Assembly: GCA_030040335.1 (NCBI GenBank)
Contig: JASHTX010000054.1
Location: 1 to 14,674 of the forward strand
Length of the DNA stretch: 14,674 nt
Reading direction: 5' to 3'
Source of the DNA: Microcaldota archaeon
GTDB taxonomy: Archaea > Micrarchaeota > Micrarchaeia > Micrarchaeales > CABMGC01
Under the pieces are notes generated by a model that saw only the letters and a list, made by a program, of their open reading frames with translations, was not told the DNA's origin and searched no databases. Position 1 is the first letter of the stretch. The number at the start of each line of letters is the position of its first letter. Shown here in pieces: positions 13,669 to 14,674 of this stretch. The position numbers and the translations under genes were made by a program.

Positions 13669-14674
13669 ATGCAGATAGCCATCTTTCTGTTCACGCTGAT
13701 TGCTGACCTAAACGCGATCCACTACCTGTTTGCAGTCTCTCCTCTCGTCTCCTCGGTTGCCGGTTCCCTCTGCGGCCTGATCACAGACGTCCAGACGATA
13801 ATAGGCCTCATCGCCGTCGCCCTTTTCCTTCTCGGCGGCATACTTTACGCTGTAACGCATTTCACCCAGGCTGGCGCAGAATACAAGAGGGTCTTCACCG
13901 GCTGGGCAACGGCGATGATGATAGGCGGCATAATAGGCCTGGTGCTCGTCTTGGCCGCGCAACCCCTGATTCTTATCTTCAGCGGCTTTAACTTTGCAGA
14001 GGGCGGTGCGCTGTTCTACACAAACTGCGCTGCTCCGATACCAGCCCCTTCTGTCACGCTCTCACAGACTTACGGTCCGCTGGATACCGCCACACCTGTA
14101 ACCGTTTCCGGTTCAGGCTTTACACCATCTACCCAGCTAGTCATATATTTGGCGGGCAGCCAGGCTGCATCAGTGACCACATCTGCCACAGGAAGCTTCG
14201 GCCCTGTTAGCCTGACAATGCCCGCATCTAGCAGCCCGACCACATACCTGATAGAGGGAGAGGACACCTCTGGCAATCAGGGATCGGCTGTTTTCACCGT
14301 AGTCCCCCCCTTGCAGCTTAGCCTGTTCTGTTATCCATCTCCTGGCGTAGTAGGAACATCGGAGCTGTGCGAAGCAAGCCTGACCAACGGCAACTCACCC
14401 ACAGGGACGGTCACATTCACAGGCGAACCTTCTGGAATGCCAAATGCATGCATGGTATCCGATGGCATCTGCGATGCCCAGTGGATTCCGGGAGGAGGGA
14501 GCGAGAGGGCATACTCTATCTCCGCCTCATACTCTGGCGATGCAAACAACCCTTCGGTATCTACGACCAGCCCTACTGCGCTTACAATTCAGACGCCGAC
14601 TTCGACTACGCTCTCCTGCTCTCCATCTCCTGACCCTGTCGGAACCAAAGAAACATGCACCGTCACGGTCACCA
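13669..14674 (+). CDS. VirB2/TrbC-like membrane protein fused to Ig-like domains (partial, 3' end beyond window)
   Basis: The first 335 codons of a gene with no stop before the window edge. Residues 1-24 look like a signal peptide. Residues 33-105 (SLCGLITDVQ, a hydrophobic helix, a polar loop AGAEYKRVFTGWA, then a second helix ending AAQPLILIF) match the two-helix layout of VirB2/TrbC-type conjugative pilins and their archaeal relatives. An IPT/Ig-like domain follows (about 121-212, VTVSGSGFTPSTQLVIYLAG), then a Big_3_5-type Ig domain (about 215-308, PTGTVTF and ISASYSGDANN) and the start of another (from about 313, TTLSCSPSPDPVGTKETC). Extracellular projection from the membrane is likely; adhesion is inferred. 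GTG 13663 is an in-frame alternative start two codons upstream. No secretion ATPase is visible in this window. Confidence 0.8.
   Translation, partial: MQIAIFLFTLIADLNAIHYLFAVSPLVSSVAGSLCGLITDVQTIIGLIAVALFLLGGILYAVTHFTQAGAEYKRVFTGWATAMMIGGIIGLVLVLAAQPLILIFSGFNFAEGGALFYTNCAAPIPAPSVTLSQTYGPLDTATPVTVSGSGFTPSTQLVIYLAGSQAASVTTSATGSFGPVSLTMPASSSPTTYLIEGEDTSGNQGSAVFTVVPPLQLSLFCYPSPGVVGTSELCEASLTNGNSPTGTVTFTGEPSGMPNACMVSDGICDAQWIPGGGSERAYSISASYSGDANNPSVSTTSPTALTIQTPTSTTLSCSPSPDPVGTKETCTVTVT

Overview
The window looks like the chromosome of an archaeon, most likely a DPANN-type lineage; a Micrarchaeota-like member is my best guess, at low certainty. Three things point to archaea. The ribosomal proteins are of the archaeal/eukaryotic type: a P0-like L10 and a short P1/P2-like L12 ending in GLASLFG. 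A- and T-rich TATA-like elements lie about 25 bp ahead of the expected transcript starts. Ribosome-binding sites are of the GGTGA type. The DPANN suggestion rests on pilin-like and VirB2/TrbC-like surface proteins with Ser/Thr linkers and Cys-rich repeats. No RNA gene, insertion sequence or CRISPR array is visible. Coding is dense; the longest gene-free stretch is about 150 bp.

Left part (1-4803, + strand): a membrane acyltransferase-3 family protein (69-1058, TTG start) is followed by a 1222-residue surface protein (1135-4803). The latter has a degenerate class III (type IV pilin-like) signal/membrane segment, an invasin-like Ig domain, an InlB-B-like repeat, two Cys modules ending in CCC and separated by Ser/Thr linkers, nine six-cysteine repeats (56 Cys in about 390 residues) and a C-terminal beta-rich domain. 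Positions 1-60 show no gene I can support.

Middle and right part (13518 down to 4810, - strand): a divergently transcribed block starts with L1, L10 and L12 (ribosomal L1 protuberance and P-stalk). It continues after an 83-bp gap into an M1 aminopeptidase, an M24 Xaa-Pro peptidase, TldD and TldE. Most junctions are one- to eight-base overlaps or gaps, so the last four form one tight peptide-degrading operon that may be read through from the ribosomal genes. A separate 2[4Fe-4S] ferredoxin-like gene with its own putative promoter (4810-5184) converges with the giant surface protein gene.

Right edge (13669-14674, + strand): divergent from L1, a gene that runs off the window encodes a VirB2/TrbC-like two-helix membrane segment fused to several Ig-like domains. 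Both window ends therefore carry cell-surface/appendage genes flanking a housekeeping translation/proteolysis block. Several start sites were moved from the longest open frame to the one supported by ribosome-binding sites, overlaps or family alignment (L1, L12, TldE, the Xaa-Pro peptidase).
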